A stretch of 64,000 nucleotides of DNA from CAWBLP01 sp963721065 (lineage in GTDB: Bacteria; Pseudomonadota; Alphaproteobacteria; Acetobacterales; Acetobacteraceae): assembly GCA_963721065.1 (NCBI GenBank), contig CAVRHO010000005.1:124001-188000 (forward strand). Direction: 5' to 3'. Positions 18,525 to 27,774 of the stretch are shown here, in pieces; positions within the stretch are counted from its first letter, which is position 1; every line of letters begins with the position of its first letter. Under the pieces are notes generated by a model. That model did not search any database. It was not told the origin of the DNA and saw nothing but the letters and a program-made list of their open reading frames with translations. Position numbers and translations under genes: made by a program.

Positions 18525-19776
18525 TCACGCTTCGGCTTCCTGTTCGTCCGTGACCGAAATTCTGCGTGCCGCTGCCTGCTGCAGAGACAATTCCAGTTCC
18601 TGCGCACGGTGTGCCGCGACATGCCGGCGAAGCGTGCGCCGGCGCCCGGCCTGCGCGATGGCCTTGCGCTGTGCGTCGGGCAGCATCAGGGCGTTTTGAA
18701 CGGCTTCGGTGTCTGATGCGGTCAGCACGTCCCGGCCGGGCTCGAAGACGCTGTGCAGGCCGGGCCAGGCGTCGGAAATCACCGGTGTGCCGCATGCCGT
18801 GGCTTCGAACAGCCGGACGCTGGGGCTGTGGCCGGCCCGCAGCATGTCGGTGCGGGTGATGTTCAGCGCCCAGCCGAGACTGGAGTAGAAGGCGGCGTGC
18901 TGTGCGGGGGGCAGATGCTCGATGCGATCCACGTTGTCCGGCCAGGCGATGTCGGGCGGATACATGGACCCGGCCACGACGAAGCGCAGGTGCGGCAGAC
19001 GGCGGGCGGGCTCCAGCAACAGGCGTTCCAGCGCGGGTTGCCGGTCGGGACTGTAGGTGCCGATGTAACCGAGGCTCCAGCGCTGTGGGGTATGGATCGG
19101 GTGGTAAAGTTCGGGATCGACGGAACAGGTACAGCGCCCGGGCCATGCGGGCGCCGTGCACCTGCTCCAGGGTGTGCAGCGTTGGGCCGCCGGTGAAGGA
19201 CAGGTACAGGTCGAACTGCGGAACCTGCGTGGGAGAGAGATATTCCGTGTCGCCGTCGGCGAGTTTGCGCAGCGTTACAGGTGTATCGATGTCGTAGAAG
19301 CAGAGCAGGGTGCCCCGCCCGCCGTCATGGCCGGCGCGGGCCCGCCATCCGGGATGTTCGATGTTGCCCGCAGGGTGGAAAGGCGTGGATGGCCGGCCTG
19401 CGTCGGCCATGACGGTGTTCGGTGCTGCCGGTGTCCGGCCGGGGGCCGCGGTCCCGGCGGGCCCACTACCAAGAATGCGGCGGACCGCGGACATCACCGC
19501 GACGCCGTCCGGAACGTAGGACCCGATCACCACCGCGTCGGCGGACCGCAGTGTTCCGGCGAAGCGATCGAGTTCCTCGGGCGATTCGTAGAACGCCAGC
19601 GTGCAATAGGCCGGAGCATGCAGGTCACGATGGGCCGCGTACCACGGCCGCTCGCGTTCCAGGAACGTAACCTCGTGCCCACGCGCCGCCAGCCCGATCA
19701 GGAGTGCACGATACGTCGTGGCGTGGCCATTGCCCCACGACGAACTGAGACTCAGCCCCAGAAACACCACCCGCAT
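18525..19776 (-). CDS. CgeB-like glycosyltransferase with in-frame repeat insertion, frameshifted
   Basis: The start MRVVFLGLSLSSSWGNGHATTYRALL parallels the two adjacent paralogues (19787, 20878). The C-terminal donor-binding part is clear: LGYIGTYSPDRQP, VVAGSMYPPDIAWPDNV, LNITRTDM and SVRLFEATACGTPVISDAW. The frame breaks at about 19129. Removing one base rejoins ARALY to CSVDPELYHP, and 1252 bp is one more than a multiple of three. Between about residues 105 and 155 it carries an insert absent from the paralogues, which includes the 90-bp palindromic repeat at 19324-19413 read through in frame. This is the last gene of the glycan operon. It is probably a sugar transferase; activity depends on whether the insert is tolerated. 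Confidence 0.8.
19324..19413. repeat. Palindromic repeat embedded in a glycosyltransferase gene
   Basis: It starts GTCATGGCCGGCGCGGG and ends GGCCTGCGTCGGCCATGAC. The right end is nearly identical to the REP unit at 13312-13343 and to the right arm at 4929-5076. It is 90 bp, exactly 30 codons, and contains no stop in the host reading frame. The encoded segment (from VMADAGRPSTPF to RARAGHDGG) has no counterpart in the neighbouring paralogues. Insertion of a mobile palindrome into a coding region is the simplest reading. Confidence 0.75.
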
Positions 19777-19786
19777 CAGCGTTCCC

Positions 19787-20878
19787 CTATGCCGCCATCT
19801 GCCGCTTGCGCGACAGCAGGGAGCGGAACAGCGCATCCACTTCATCGGCGCGCCGCTCGTAGGTATGGTCCGACAACACCCGCCGCAGTGCACGTTCGCC
19901 GATCGCGCGCGCGGTTTCCGGCCGCAGTTGCGACAGATGCGCCGCGACATCGGCCCCGTCGCGCGCCACCAGCACTTCCTCATCCGGGCGCAGGAACTGG
20001 TCGATACCCTCCCATGCGTCGGTGATCAGGCAGGCGCCGGCGCCGGCGGCCTCGAACACGCGGGTGGCGGGGCAGAAGCCCATCACCGCCATGCTCTCCC
20101 GCGCCACGTTCAGCACCGCCAGCGCCGAGGCGTTGAACGCGTTGTGCCGTTCGGTGCCGACATGGCCGATCCAGGTCACGTTCGGGCTCATCGGCTTGCC
20201 GTCCCAACCATTGCCGCCAAGCAGGAACCGGCGGGTGGGGCAGAGCGCGGCGGCACGGAAGAAGAAGGCCTCGGCGCGTTCCTCCCGGTCCGGCATGCGG
20301 TTGGCGAGAAAGCACAGATCGGTTGCGAAGGCCGGATCGGCCGCAACCGGATAATGCGTGGCGGGATCGAGCGCATTGTAGATCGGCCGGCACAAGGCGG
20401 CGCCCAGTGCGGTGTATGCATTCATCACCGGCGCGCCGCCGCCATAGGTCAGCACCGCATCCAGATGCGGCAGCGCGCGGCGAATCGCATGTTCGGGATT
20501 CGGCCGTATCTCTGCCAGCGTTGCCGGCGCATCCACGTCCCAGAACACGCGCAGCGCCTGCCGGTCGGCCTGCTGCATGACGCCATCCAGCAATTCGTTG
20601 TCGAACACCCCGACACCACTGGCCTTTATCACGACGTCGGCGCGGCCCGCCTCCGCCATGACATCCCGCGCCGCATCCGGTGTTGCGGGATACACATGCA
20701 CGGACGCCCATTCCGGTGGTTCGATGTCGCGGTGCGCCTGGCGGTCGAAAGCGTCCGGCTCATAGAACGTGGTCTGCCAGCCGCGCCGCGCCAGTGCCGA
20801 CAGCAGGCCACGGTAGTAGGTCGCCGCGCCGTTCCAGTAGGACGACAGCAGGCTGGAGCCATAGAATGCGATCCGCAT
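19787..20878 (-). CDS. CgeB-like glycosyltransferase
   Basis: The 363-residue protein starts MRIAFYGSSLLSSYWNGAATYYRGLLSALARRG, with a GT-B N-terminal Rossmann strand, then WDVDAPATLAEI and LTYGGGAPV, and a C-terminal domain with WIGHVGTERHNAFNASALAVLNV and CPATRVFEAAGAGACLITDAWEG. This matches the CgeB/DUF3880 group of glycosyltransferases. The ATG at 20878 overlaps the stop of the upstream gene (TGATG), so translation is coupled; GTG at 20881 is an alternative. It is a cytoplasmic transferase probably acting on a lipid-linked or secreted glycan; donor unknown. Confidence 0.85.
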   Translation of the reverse strand: MRIAFYGSSLLSSYWNGAATYYRGLLSALARRGWQTTFYEPDAFDRQAHRDIEPPEWASVHVYPATPDAARDVMAEAGRADVVIKASGVGVFDNELLDGVMQQADRQALRVFWDVDAPATLAEIRPNPEHAIRRALPHLDAVLTYGGGAPVMNAYTALGAALCRPIYNALDPATHYPVAADPAFATDLCFLANRMPDREERAEAFFFRAAALCPTRRFLLGGNGWDGKPMSPNVTWIGHVGTERHNAFNASALAVLNVARESMAVMGFCPATRVFEAAGAGACLITDAWEGIDQFLRPDEEVLVARDGADVAAHLSQLRPETARAIGERALRRVLSDHTYERRADEVDALFRSLLSRKRQMAA

Positions 20879-21991
20879 CACGCCGCTTCCTTCCGATCCA
20901 TCCCACGCACGCGGTCAATAATCGCCAGCAGCGCATCCACGCGATGGCCGCAGGTATGCCGGGCGCGGATCGTCTCCAGCCCGTGCTCCGCCAGCGACCG
21001 GCGCAGTGTGCCGTCCGCCGCCAGGGCGCGCATATGGTCCTGCATCTTGGTGGGCGAGTTGGCCACCAGGTAGTCGTGGCCGGGACGGAACAGCGCCTCG
21101 CTGTCGTGCCAGGGCGCACAGATCAACGGGATGCCGCAGGCCAGCGCTTCGAACACGCGAATGGTCGGGATCCCGGGCAGGTGCGTGGCGTAGAACCGCC
21201 GCGGCACGTGCACCGTCATGGCGTGGCGGGCGAAGACATCGGGCACGGACGCATTCGCCACCCAGCCGCGATGGCGCGCGCCGTGCGCAGCCAGCTCCTG
21301 CAAGGCCCGGCCCGGGTAGCGCACGCCGTAGATATCCAGCGGCAGATGCAGCGCGGATGCCGGATGCAGAAGAAACGACCGCAATTCCTCGCTGCGCTCG
21401 TCGTCGCCCCAGTTGCCGATGAAGACCACGCCCTCCCGTGGCGCCGGGTCCTGCGGCAGGCGGGTGGAACAGGCGGGTATCCGCGGCTTCATGCCAGGTG
21501 AACACCCGATCGCCCCAGCCGGCGCGGCGGTACACTTCGGTCAGCGCGTGACCGAAGGCCAGCACCGCGTCATAGCCGGACAGGTCCAGGTGGAAGATCG
21601 CACCCGGATCGCTGACGGCGCGGTGATGCGTGTCGTGGAACAGCAGGGTGAAGCGCCCACCCGCGGCGCGCCGGCGCCCGATCGCGGCGACCAGCGCCGG
21701 ATCGGTCCATTCATGCACCAGCACCACGTCGGCATCCTGCAACATGGCGTCGAGATCCGGTTGCACGAAGCCGACATGCGGCACCAGTTCCGGGAAGCGG
21801 GTGGCAAACCCCGATGCGCTGGCGGCACCTTGCGCGTTGACGAGGTTCACGCGGCTCCAACTGTCCTCCGGCTCGAAACTGCGTACCTGGTGTCCCTGCG
21901 CCAGCAACTCCCGCAGCACGCCGCGAAGGAAATGCGCGTTGCCGTGGTTCCAGCAGGAAATCAGCGATTGGGTGAACAGGACGAAGCGCAT
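20878..21991 (-). CDS. CgeB-like glycosyltransferase, frameshifted
   Basis: It starts MRFVLFTQSLISCWNHGNAHFLRGVLRELLAQG. The first frame runs to TRLFHPP and the second resumes at LPQDPAPREGVVFIGNWGDD; removing one base around 21458-21463 joins them. The 1114 bp are one more than a multiple of three. The joined product is about 370 residues. C-terminal signature: FYATHLPGIPTIRVFEALACGIPLICAPWHD. It is the third paralogue of the CgeB-like set and is 11 bp downstream of the GT4 gene. The acceptor and donor are unknown; the conserved second half argues for an intact gene with a sequence indel. Confidence 0.8.
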
Positions 21992-22002
21992 GGGTCCCTC
22001 GG

Positions 22003-23106
22003 CTAGGCTGCGTGGCGTGGGCGCACCCCGCCGCGCGCCCGCCATAGGTTGCAATGCACCGACCATGTTGCCGTCACCATCCGCGCGACGGTGTAGCGGC
22101 GGGATCGGTGTCGGGCGGATGCGCCAAGCGCGGCACAGCGATCCGGGTTGCGCAGCAGTTCGCGCAGCGTCATCGCCAGGCCGTCCGGCTCGTCGGGATG
22201 CACGAACAGCGCGGCGCCGTCCCACAATTGCCGGAAGGTCGGTATATCCGACAGCAGCAGCGCCGCGCCGGCCCGGGCGGCTTCCAGCACCGCCAGGCCG
22301 AAGGGCTCATAGCGCGCCGGGGAAACAAAAACCGCTGCACGGGCGTATTCCTGCGCCAATGTCGTGTCATTCAGCGACCCGAGCAGCGCCAGGTTGAGGC
22401 AGGTGACAGACGCGCCGTTCGGGCCGCGCACCGCTCCCGCCGCGCGTACCGGGACGCCCGACGCGCCCGCGGCCTGGTCCAGCACGCCGATGTTCTTCCC
22501 TTCATCCCACAGGCGCCCAACGGTCAGGGCGTGGGGTTGCGGGTCGCGCGGCAGAGGCACCGTGCGTCGGCCGTTGGGTATCGCATGAATGGCCAGTGCA
22601 TCGTCGTAGGTTGCGCGGACCTCCGCGGCGAATGCCTCGCTGGGCGCGATCAGCGCATCCGCGCAAGGCAGCCCACGCGCCACGCACTGCGCCCGCCACA
22701 TCATGTCGGACGGCAGCGGCGCTCCGGCGTGCACCGCGCGCCACCAGGTGCCGACACAGGAATGCATCACCGCAACCACCGGAGCGGGCCAATCGGCCAT
22801 GGCCAAGGCCGGCGTGTGCAACTGGATCGTCTCCGCGCCACATTGCTCCGCGAGCCCGGCAAGCGCATGCGACGCCTGCTCCAGTTCCACCCGGTTTTCC
22901 GCCAGCCAGTCCAGCGGCAGTGTCGTCTGCAACAGTTCCACACCCGCCAGGCCCGCAACCTCCGCGCACTGTCCACCGCTCGGCGCGGGCCCCATCGTCA
23001 CCAGCGTCACCGCCGCCCCATGCGCCGCGAACCCTGCGGCGATCTCCAGCGAATATCGCCAGACACCGCCGACGGTATCGGTGGTCAGCAGGATCCGCGA
23101 CGGCAC
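22003..23106 (-). CDS. Glycosyltransferase family 4 protein
   Basis: The 367-residue GT-B protein starts RILLTTDTVGGVWRYSLEIAAGFAAHG, with a glycine-rich loop as in glycogen-synthase-like GT4 enzymes. The C-terminal donor-site motif is ARAAVFVSPARYEPFGLAVLEAARAGAALLLSD, with the ExFGLxxLE glutamates that hold the nucleotide sugar. TVGRLWDEGKNIGVLDQA is the family's beta-strand/helix before it. It lies 10 bp downstream of the radical SAM gene in the glycan operon, so co-transcription is likely. The sugar is unknown. Confidence 0.88.
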   Translation of the reverse strand: MPSRILLTTDTVGGVWRYSLEIAAGFAAHGAAVTLVTMGPAPSGGQCAEVAGLAGVELLQTTLPLDWLAENRVELEQASHALAGLAEQCGAETIQLHTPALAMADWPAPVVAVMHSCVGTWWRAVHAGAPLPSDMMWRAQCVARGLPCADALIAPSEAFAAEVRATYDDALAIHAIPNGRRTVPLPRDPQPHALTVGRLWDEGKNIGVLDQAAGASGVPVRAAGAVRGPNGASVTCLNLALLGSLNDTTLAQEYARAAVFVSPARYEPFGLAVLEAARAGAALLLSDIPTFRQLWDGAALFVHPDEPDGLAMTLRELLRNPDRCAALGASARHRSRRYTVARMVTATWSVHCNLWRARGGVRPRHAA

Positions 23107-23115
23107 TGCTACCGT

Positions 23116-24402
23116 TCAGCATGGCTGCCGTTCCAGCTCCCGCAACGGCAGCGGGATGTCCTCCTGGATGTCGCTGAAGCGGTCGAATTGCGCCAGGTAG
23201 TGCGCATGTGCGCGTTCCCAGGCCTGCTCATCCGGTTCGCCCCACAGCCGGCGGTAGTCCGGCGAACTGGGATACGGGTACAGCGGCACCGGATCGTTCG
23301 CCCACACGCCGTGCCGGCGCAGCATGTCGCGCCAGTCCGCGATCACCGCTTCATCGTCGCCAACCGACTTGATCAGGTTGGCCTGCACGAACGGGATGCC
23401 CTGCCGTGCACGGATCAGCAGCTCGGTCAGCGCATCGGTGGACATGCGGCACTTCTTGTCCAGTGCGGCACGCCCTTCCACGGTCAGGCTTTCCACGCCG
23501 GCTTCCACCGACACGCAGCCGGCCGCGCCCAGCAGGTCCAGCATATCCGGCTTCCACAGGTCGATGCGGGTCTGCACGCCGAACTGCACCTTACGATCCC
23601 GCAGCGCTTCCAGCAGCGGCCGTTGCGGCAGGAAGATCTCATCGACGAAGTAGAGATAGCCCACGCCCTGCCGCAGCAGCCCGTCGATCTCATCCAGCAG
23701 CAGCGGCAGGGAGCGCCGACGATAGGAATCCCGGAAATCGATCTTGGCGCAGAACGTGCAGTGGTAGGGACAGCCGCGGGACGCTTCGACTTCGGCGCCC
23801 GGAACATCGGGCTGCGCATCGAAACGGTGGTGATGATGGCGGTGCCGCTGCACCCACGCGTCCGGCCAGCGCAAAGGCGGCTGCTCGACGAACTGCGCCG
23901 CCTGCGGTGGTCCGTTAACGACCACGTCGCCACGGCCCCACCAGGCCGCACCTGGAACATTCCCCGGTGAACCCGCTTCGGCCAGGGCCACGACCTGTTC
24001 TTCACACTCACCGCGCAGCACGACATCGACGCCGAGCTTGCGCAGCGTCGTGGCGGGCGTCACGGAACCGTGCGGGCCGACGGCGACCCGCATCGCGCCG
24101 GTATCCTTCAGCGCGCTGAACAGGGCATGGGGCACGCGCAGTTCCGGCTGGGTGCAGCGCCAGAACAGGTAGGTCGGCGCCGTGGTGACCACGGCGATGT
24201 CGGCACCGAATGCCCGCACGGCCTCGACCATCGTGCGATCGTCCATGCCGGTCAGGTGACCATCCAGCAGCAGCGCCTGATGCCCGTTCTGCTCCAGCAA
24301 CGCGGCGGCGTAGCCGAGCTCCAGCGGCAGATGCGGCTCGCGGCAGCCGAAATAGATGCTGTGCTCGAAATGCCAGCGCGGATTCAGCAGCGCGACTCTC
24401 AT
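23116..24402 (-). CDS. B12-binding-domain radical SAM enzyme
   Basis: The 428-residue protein has an N-terminal cobalamin-binding-type Rossmann domain (residues 1-150: MRVALLNPRW, LELGYAAALLEQNGHQALLLDGHL, VVTTAPTYLF). A radical SAM barrel follows with cysteines 211, 215 and 218 in ASRGCPYHCTFCAK (CxxxCxxC, [4Fe-4S] ligands) and YLYFVDEIFL. Class B members methylate unactivated carbon or phosphorus or rearrange carbon skeletons. Its ATG overlaps the stop of the epimerase upstream (ATGA), and glycosyltransferases follow, so it probably modifies a sugar or glycan intermediate. A cobalamin-uptake type operon occurs at 47.7 kb. Family firm, reaction inferred. Confidence 0.88.
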   Translation of the reverse strand: MRVALLNPRWHFEHSIYFGCREPHLPLELGYAAALLEQNGHQALLLDGHLTGMDDRTMVEAVRAFGADIAVVTTAPTYLFWRCTQPELRVPHALFSALKDTGAMRVAVGPHGSVTPATTLRKLGVDVVLRGECEEQVVALAEAGSPGNVPGAAWWGRGDVVVNGPPQAAQFVEQPPLRWPDAWVQRHRHHHHRFDAQPDVPGAEVEASRGCPYHCTFCAKIDFRDSYRRRSLPLLLDEIDGLLRQGVGYLYFVDEIFLPQRPLLEALRDRKVQFGVQTRIDLWKPDMLDLLGAAGCVSVEAGVESLTVEGRAALDKKCRMSTDALTELLIRARQGIPFVQANLIKSVGDDEAVIADWRDMLRRHGVWANDPVPLYPYPSSPDYRRLWGEPDEQAWERAHAHYLAQFDRFSDIQEDIPLPLRELERQPC

Positions 24403-25463
24403 GCCGGGATCGCCCGTTGCTTGTCGCTCACCGCGGCGAAATGCCGCAGCAGGCTGCCCACACCGGCGCGCCAGTCCAGCGGCTGCGGCAGGCCCAGCGT
24501 TGCGCGGATCCGCGACGGATCGGCCACGAACCACCGCTGGTCGTTCGGACGCCAGTCGGCGAAATGCACCGGCACCTCTCGCCCGAGCAGCGTTTCGATG
24601 TGATGGATCAGTTGCAGCAGGCTGACCGCGTTCTGCGGCCCCCCGCCCAGGTTGAACGCACGGCCGCCCACCGCGTCGATCCGCCGCCATGCGCCGATAT
24701 AGGCGCGCACGGCGTCGTCCACGTGCAGCACGTCGCGCATCTGACGGCCATCGCCGTACACCGTGATCGACTGGCCGGCCAGCGCCCGACGGAGGAAATG
24801 CGCGACCCAGCCCTGGTCTTCCGTGCCAAGCTGGCGTGGGCCGTAGATGCAGCTCATGCGCAGCACGGCCGCCGGCACGCCGAACTGGTGCGCGTAGTCC
24901 AGCACGTACTGGTCGGCGCCCCCCTTGGAGCAACCGTAGGGCGTGCAGAAATCCAGCTTCTGCCGCTCGCTGATTCCGGTTCGTGCGATCGCCGGGTCGC
25001 TCGGCATCCAGCCGGCGTCCCGAAGCGCCAGGTCGATGGTTTCCAGGCCGCCATAAACCTTGTTGGTGCTGGCAAAGACCAGCGGGCGCGGGTGATGCCG
25101 CAACGCCTCCAGCAGATTCAACGTACCGATCAGGTTCACCTGAAAATCGGTGACTGGCTCCGTAAGGCTGGTGGTCACCGCGACCTGCGCCGCCAGGTGA
25201 AACACCGCGACCGCCCCCCGCACCGCATCGCGCACGGCATCCGCATCGCGCACATCGGCGGCGACGCCGGCGATGCGCCGTGGATGCCGGCTGCGCAGCC
25301 AGGCGAGATTGGCTTCCACGCCGGGACGCGCCAGCAAGTCGAACACCAGCACGTGCGCACCTTCACCGGCGAGCCGGTCCGCCAGATTGCAGCCAATGAA
25401 CCCGGCCCCGCCGGTAATCAGAACCGGGGCATGACTGCCCAGGACAGAGAACGTGCCACTCAC
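24399..25463 (-). CDS. NAD-dependent sugar epimerase/dehydratase (extended SDR, CDP-paratose 2-epimerase-like)
   Basis: The 354-residue extended SDR has VLITGGAGFIGCNLADRL (GxxGxxG), VFHLAAQVAV, the catalytic TNKVYGG ... TPYGCSKGGAD (YxxxK) and VYGDGRQMRDVLHVDDAVRAY typical of nucleotide-sugar enzymes. The wording of several blocks (TNKVYGG, GTEDQGWVAHF) resembles CDP-paratose/tyvelose 2-epimerases. It overlaps both neighbours by ATGA, showing tight coupling to the first epimerase and to the radical SAM gene. It should make the activated sugar for the transferases downstream. Confidence 0.87.
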   Translation of the reverse strand: MSGTFSVLGSHAPVLITGGAGFIGCNLADRLAGEGAHVLVFDLLARPGVEANLAWLRSRHPRRIAGVAADVRDADAVRDAVRGAVAVFHLAAQVAVTTSLTEPVTDFQVNLIGTLNLLEALRHHPRPLVFASTNKVYGGLETIDLALRDAGWMPSDPAIARTGISERQKLDFCTPYGCSKGGADQYVLDYAHQFGVPAAVLRMSCIYGPRQLGTEDQGWVAHFLRRALAGQSITVYGDGRQMRDVLHVDDAVRAYIGAWRRIDAVGGRAFNLGGGPQNAVSLLQLIHHIETLLGREVPVHFADWRPNDQRWFVADPSRIRATLGLPQPLDWRAGVGSLLRHFAAVSDKQRAIPA

Positions 25464-26557
25464 GCCACCAGGCCTCGCGTCTCGAGTTCGCGCTGTGCTT
25501 CCGCGGCCCGGTCGATCGCCTGCTGCCGCCGTACCCAGGCGGCAAGCTCGCCCAGGCTGTTGCGCAGGGAATGCCGCGGCTCGAAGCCCAGGACCTCGCG
25601 CGCGCGGGTGATGTCGGCGAAGCAGTGGCGGATATCGCCGGCCCGTGCCTTGCCAAGGATCTGCGGCGCCAGGTCGGTGCGTCCCATGGCCCGGCCCAGC
25701 ATTTCGGCCACCTGGCGGACGCTGACACTCGCGCCGCTGCCGATGTTGAACACGCCGCCCGGCGCCGCCGGATGTTCCAGCGCCAGGACGAACGCGCGGG
25801 CCACGTCCTCGACATGCACGAAGTCGCGGCGCTGCTCGCCGTCCTCGAACACCGACGGTGCGCGCCCGTTGAGAAGGGCCGCGGCGAAAATCGCCAGCAC
25901 GCCGGTATAGGGATTGGACAGCGCCTGTCCGGGACCGAACACGTTGAACAGGCGCAACGCCACCGCTTCCATGTCGTAGGCGGGCGGCACCGTCAGCACC
26001 AGGCGTTCCTGCACGAACTTGGTGATCGCATAAACGGAAGCCAGCGACGGACGCTTGCTCTCCGGCGTCGCCACCGGCGTCAGCGTGCCGCCCGCGGGAT
26101 CGACGGGATCCCAGCGATCGCCGTCGCGCATGGCGTCTTCGACCAGGCGACCATCGGCACTGCGATAGAGGCCTTCGCCGTAGATGCTCATCGACGACGC
26201 CACCACCACGCGCCGCACCGGCTGCGCGACCAGTGCCTGCAACAGCACCGCCGTTCCCTGGTCGTTGCCGCCGACATAACGTTCGATTTCGTACATGCTC
26301 TGGCCGACGCCAACTTCGGCGGCCAGGTGGATCACCGCATCGACGCCACGCAGCGCCCTGGTCACAAGCGCGCCATCGCGCACGTCACCGACCAGAAGTT
26401 CGGTGTCACGCAGAACCGGGTTGGGCGGACGGTTGCCGTGCACCTGTTCCAGCATGCGATCGAGCACGCGTACCCGGTAGCCGCGGGCCAGCAATGCGTT
26501 GCATACGTGGCAGCCAATGAATCCGGCACCGCCGGTGATCAGCACGCGTTTTTCCAC
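25460..26557 (-). CDS. NAD-dependent nucleotide-sugar epimerase/dehydratase (extended SDR)
   Basis: The 365-residue extended SDR has VLITGGAGFIGCHVCNALLARG, IHLAAEVGVGQSMYEIERYV, SSMSIYGEG, the YAITKFVQE YxxxK pair and EDGEQRRDFVHVEDVARAF. The start is set at a GTG (26557) preceded at 6 nt by AGGGA; the longer reading to 26674 adds 39 residues before the cofactor strand and is not family-like. It is the first gene of the seven-gene glycan operon and shares an ATGA overlap with the next epimerase. It is divergent from the stress SDR at 26796, leaving about 240 bp for promoters. Confidence 0.87.
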   Translation of the reverse strand: MEKRVLITGGAGFIGCHVCNALLARGYRVRVLDRMLEQVHGNRPPNPVLRDTELLVGDVRDGALVTRALRGVDAVIHLAAEVGVGQSMYEIERYVGGNDQGTAVLLQALVAQPVRRVVVASSMSIYGEGLYRSADGRLVEDAMRDGDRWDPVDPAGGTLTPVATPESKRPSLASVYAITKFVQERLVLTVPPAYDMEAVALRLFNVFGPGQALSNPYTGVLAIFAAALLNGRAPSVFEDGEQRRDFVHVEDVARAFVLALEHPAAPGGVFNIGSGASVSVRQVAEMLGRAMGRTDLAPQILGKARAGDIRHCFADITRAREVLGFEPRHSLRNSLGELAAWVRRQQAIDRAAEAQRELETRGLVA

Positions 26558-26795
26558 GAGTTCCCTTGCGCCTCCGCAGTGACTCAGACCCAAGATGGGC
26601 CGAGTGCCGACTGGTTCTGCGGACCTCAACTCGGGTTTGTAGAAGATGTTCCCGTCACACCCGGTTGAAGCCAAGCGGCGTGAGGCCGAACCGCCGGTTC
26701 ATCGGCGGGATGACTGGTCGGGTTGGGAACGTTGCCGTAGGGAACACGCGAAAAGCTGCTTCGTTCCATCCGCTCCATAGCCGGAGCACAGTGCC

Positions 26796-27650
26796 ATGAG
26801 CGACACACCCCATCCGCCACAGCAGCAGCAACACCAGCCCGGACGCGAAAACGAAATGGAACCGCGGCCGCAATCCGCGATGTCGCAGTACCGGCCTGGG
26901 GACAAGCTTTCCGGCAAGGCGGCGCTGATATCGGGCGGCAACTCCGGCATCGGTCGCGCCGTCGCCGTGGCGTTCGCGAAGGAAGGCGCCGATGTCGCCA
27001 TCACATATCTGGATGAGCATGACGACGCACGGGAAACGCAGCGCCTGATCGAAGCCGAAGGACGGCGCGCCCTGTTGATTGCAGGCGATATCGGCAACCC
27101 GGACTTCTGCCGCGAAGTCGCCCGCCAGGCGGTGCAGGAATTCGGCCGGATTGACGTGCTTGTGAACAACGCCGCCGAACAGCACATGGCGGAAAGGCTG
27201 GAGGACATCAGCGACGAACAGTTGGAGCGAACCTTCCGCACCAATATCTTCAGCCAGTTCTACCTGACCCGCTCGGCGTTGCCGCACATGCCGGACGGCA
27301 GCGCCATCGTGAACACGACATCCGTGACCGCCTATAAGGGCAATCCAACGCTGGTGGATTATTCGTCCACCAAGGGCGCGATCGTGGGATTCACCCGGTC
27401 GCTGGCGACGCAGTTGCTGAAGCGCGGCATTCGGGTGAATGCGGTGGCGCCGGGCCCGATCTGGACGCCGCTGATCCCGGCGAGCTTCCCGGCGGACAAG
27501 ACCGCGCATCAGGGCGAAAGCGCGCCCATGGGCCGATCCGGGCAGCCGGACGAGGTCGCGCCCTGCTACGTGTTCCTGGCGTCACGGGACGCGTCCTACA
27601 TGAGCGGCCAGGTGCTGCACCCGAATGGCGGCACGGTGGTGAACGGCTGA
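26796..27650 (+). CDS. SDR family oxidoreductase, general-stress type
   Basis: The 284-residue SDR has a hydrophilic 30-residue leader (SDTPHPPQQQQHQPGRENEM). It then has LSGKAALISGGNSGIGRAVAVAFA, the NNAAEQH motif, NTTSVTAYKGN and YSSTKGAIVGF with the catalytic Tyr/Lys. The leader plus these blocks fit the YhdF/YdaD-like stress SDR group. The C-terminus MSGQVLHPNGGTVVNG is standard. Substrate unknown; a role in stress detoxification is inferred from family and from the nearby stress genes. Confidence 0.87.
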   Translation: MSDTPHPPQQQQHQPGRENEMEPRPQSAMSQYRPGDKLSGKAALISGGNSGIGRAVAVAFAKEGADVAITYLDEHDDARETQRLIEAEGRRALLIAGDIGNPDFCREVARQAVQEFGRIDVLVNNAAEQHMAERLEDISDEQLERTFRTNIFSQFYLTRSALPHMPDGSAIVNTTSVTAYKGNPTLVDYSSTKGAIVGFTRSLATQLLKRGIRVNAVAPGPIWTPLIPASFPADKTAHQGESAPMGRSGQPDEVAPCYVFLASRDASYMSGQVLHPNGGTVVNG

Positions 27651-27668
27651 CCTCCATTCCGCAACGCT

Positions 27669-27687
27669 CCCTCCCCTCGTGGGAGGG
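27669..27687. terminator. GC hairpin between convergent genes
   Basis: CCCTCCC-CTCGT-GGGAGGG forms a 7-bp stem with a 5-nt loop 19 bp after the SDR stop, facing the 3' end of the ABC exporter gene on the other strand. There is no U-run, so intrinsic termination is uncertain; it may serve as a 3' processing barrier. Confidence 0.35.
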
Positions 27688-27774
27688 GGCTGGGAGAGGC
27701 GACGTCCCGTTCCCGACCGTCGCTCGCCCCCACTGCTTCCCGAGCGCCTCCGCCCCTCACCGAACGCGTCCGTT

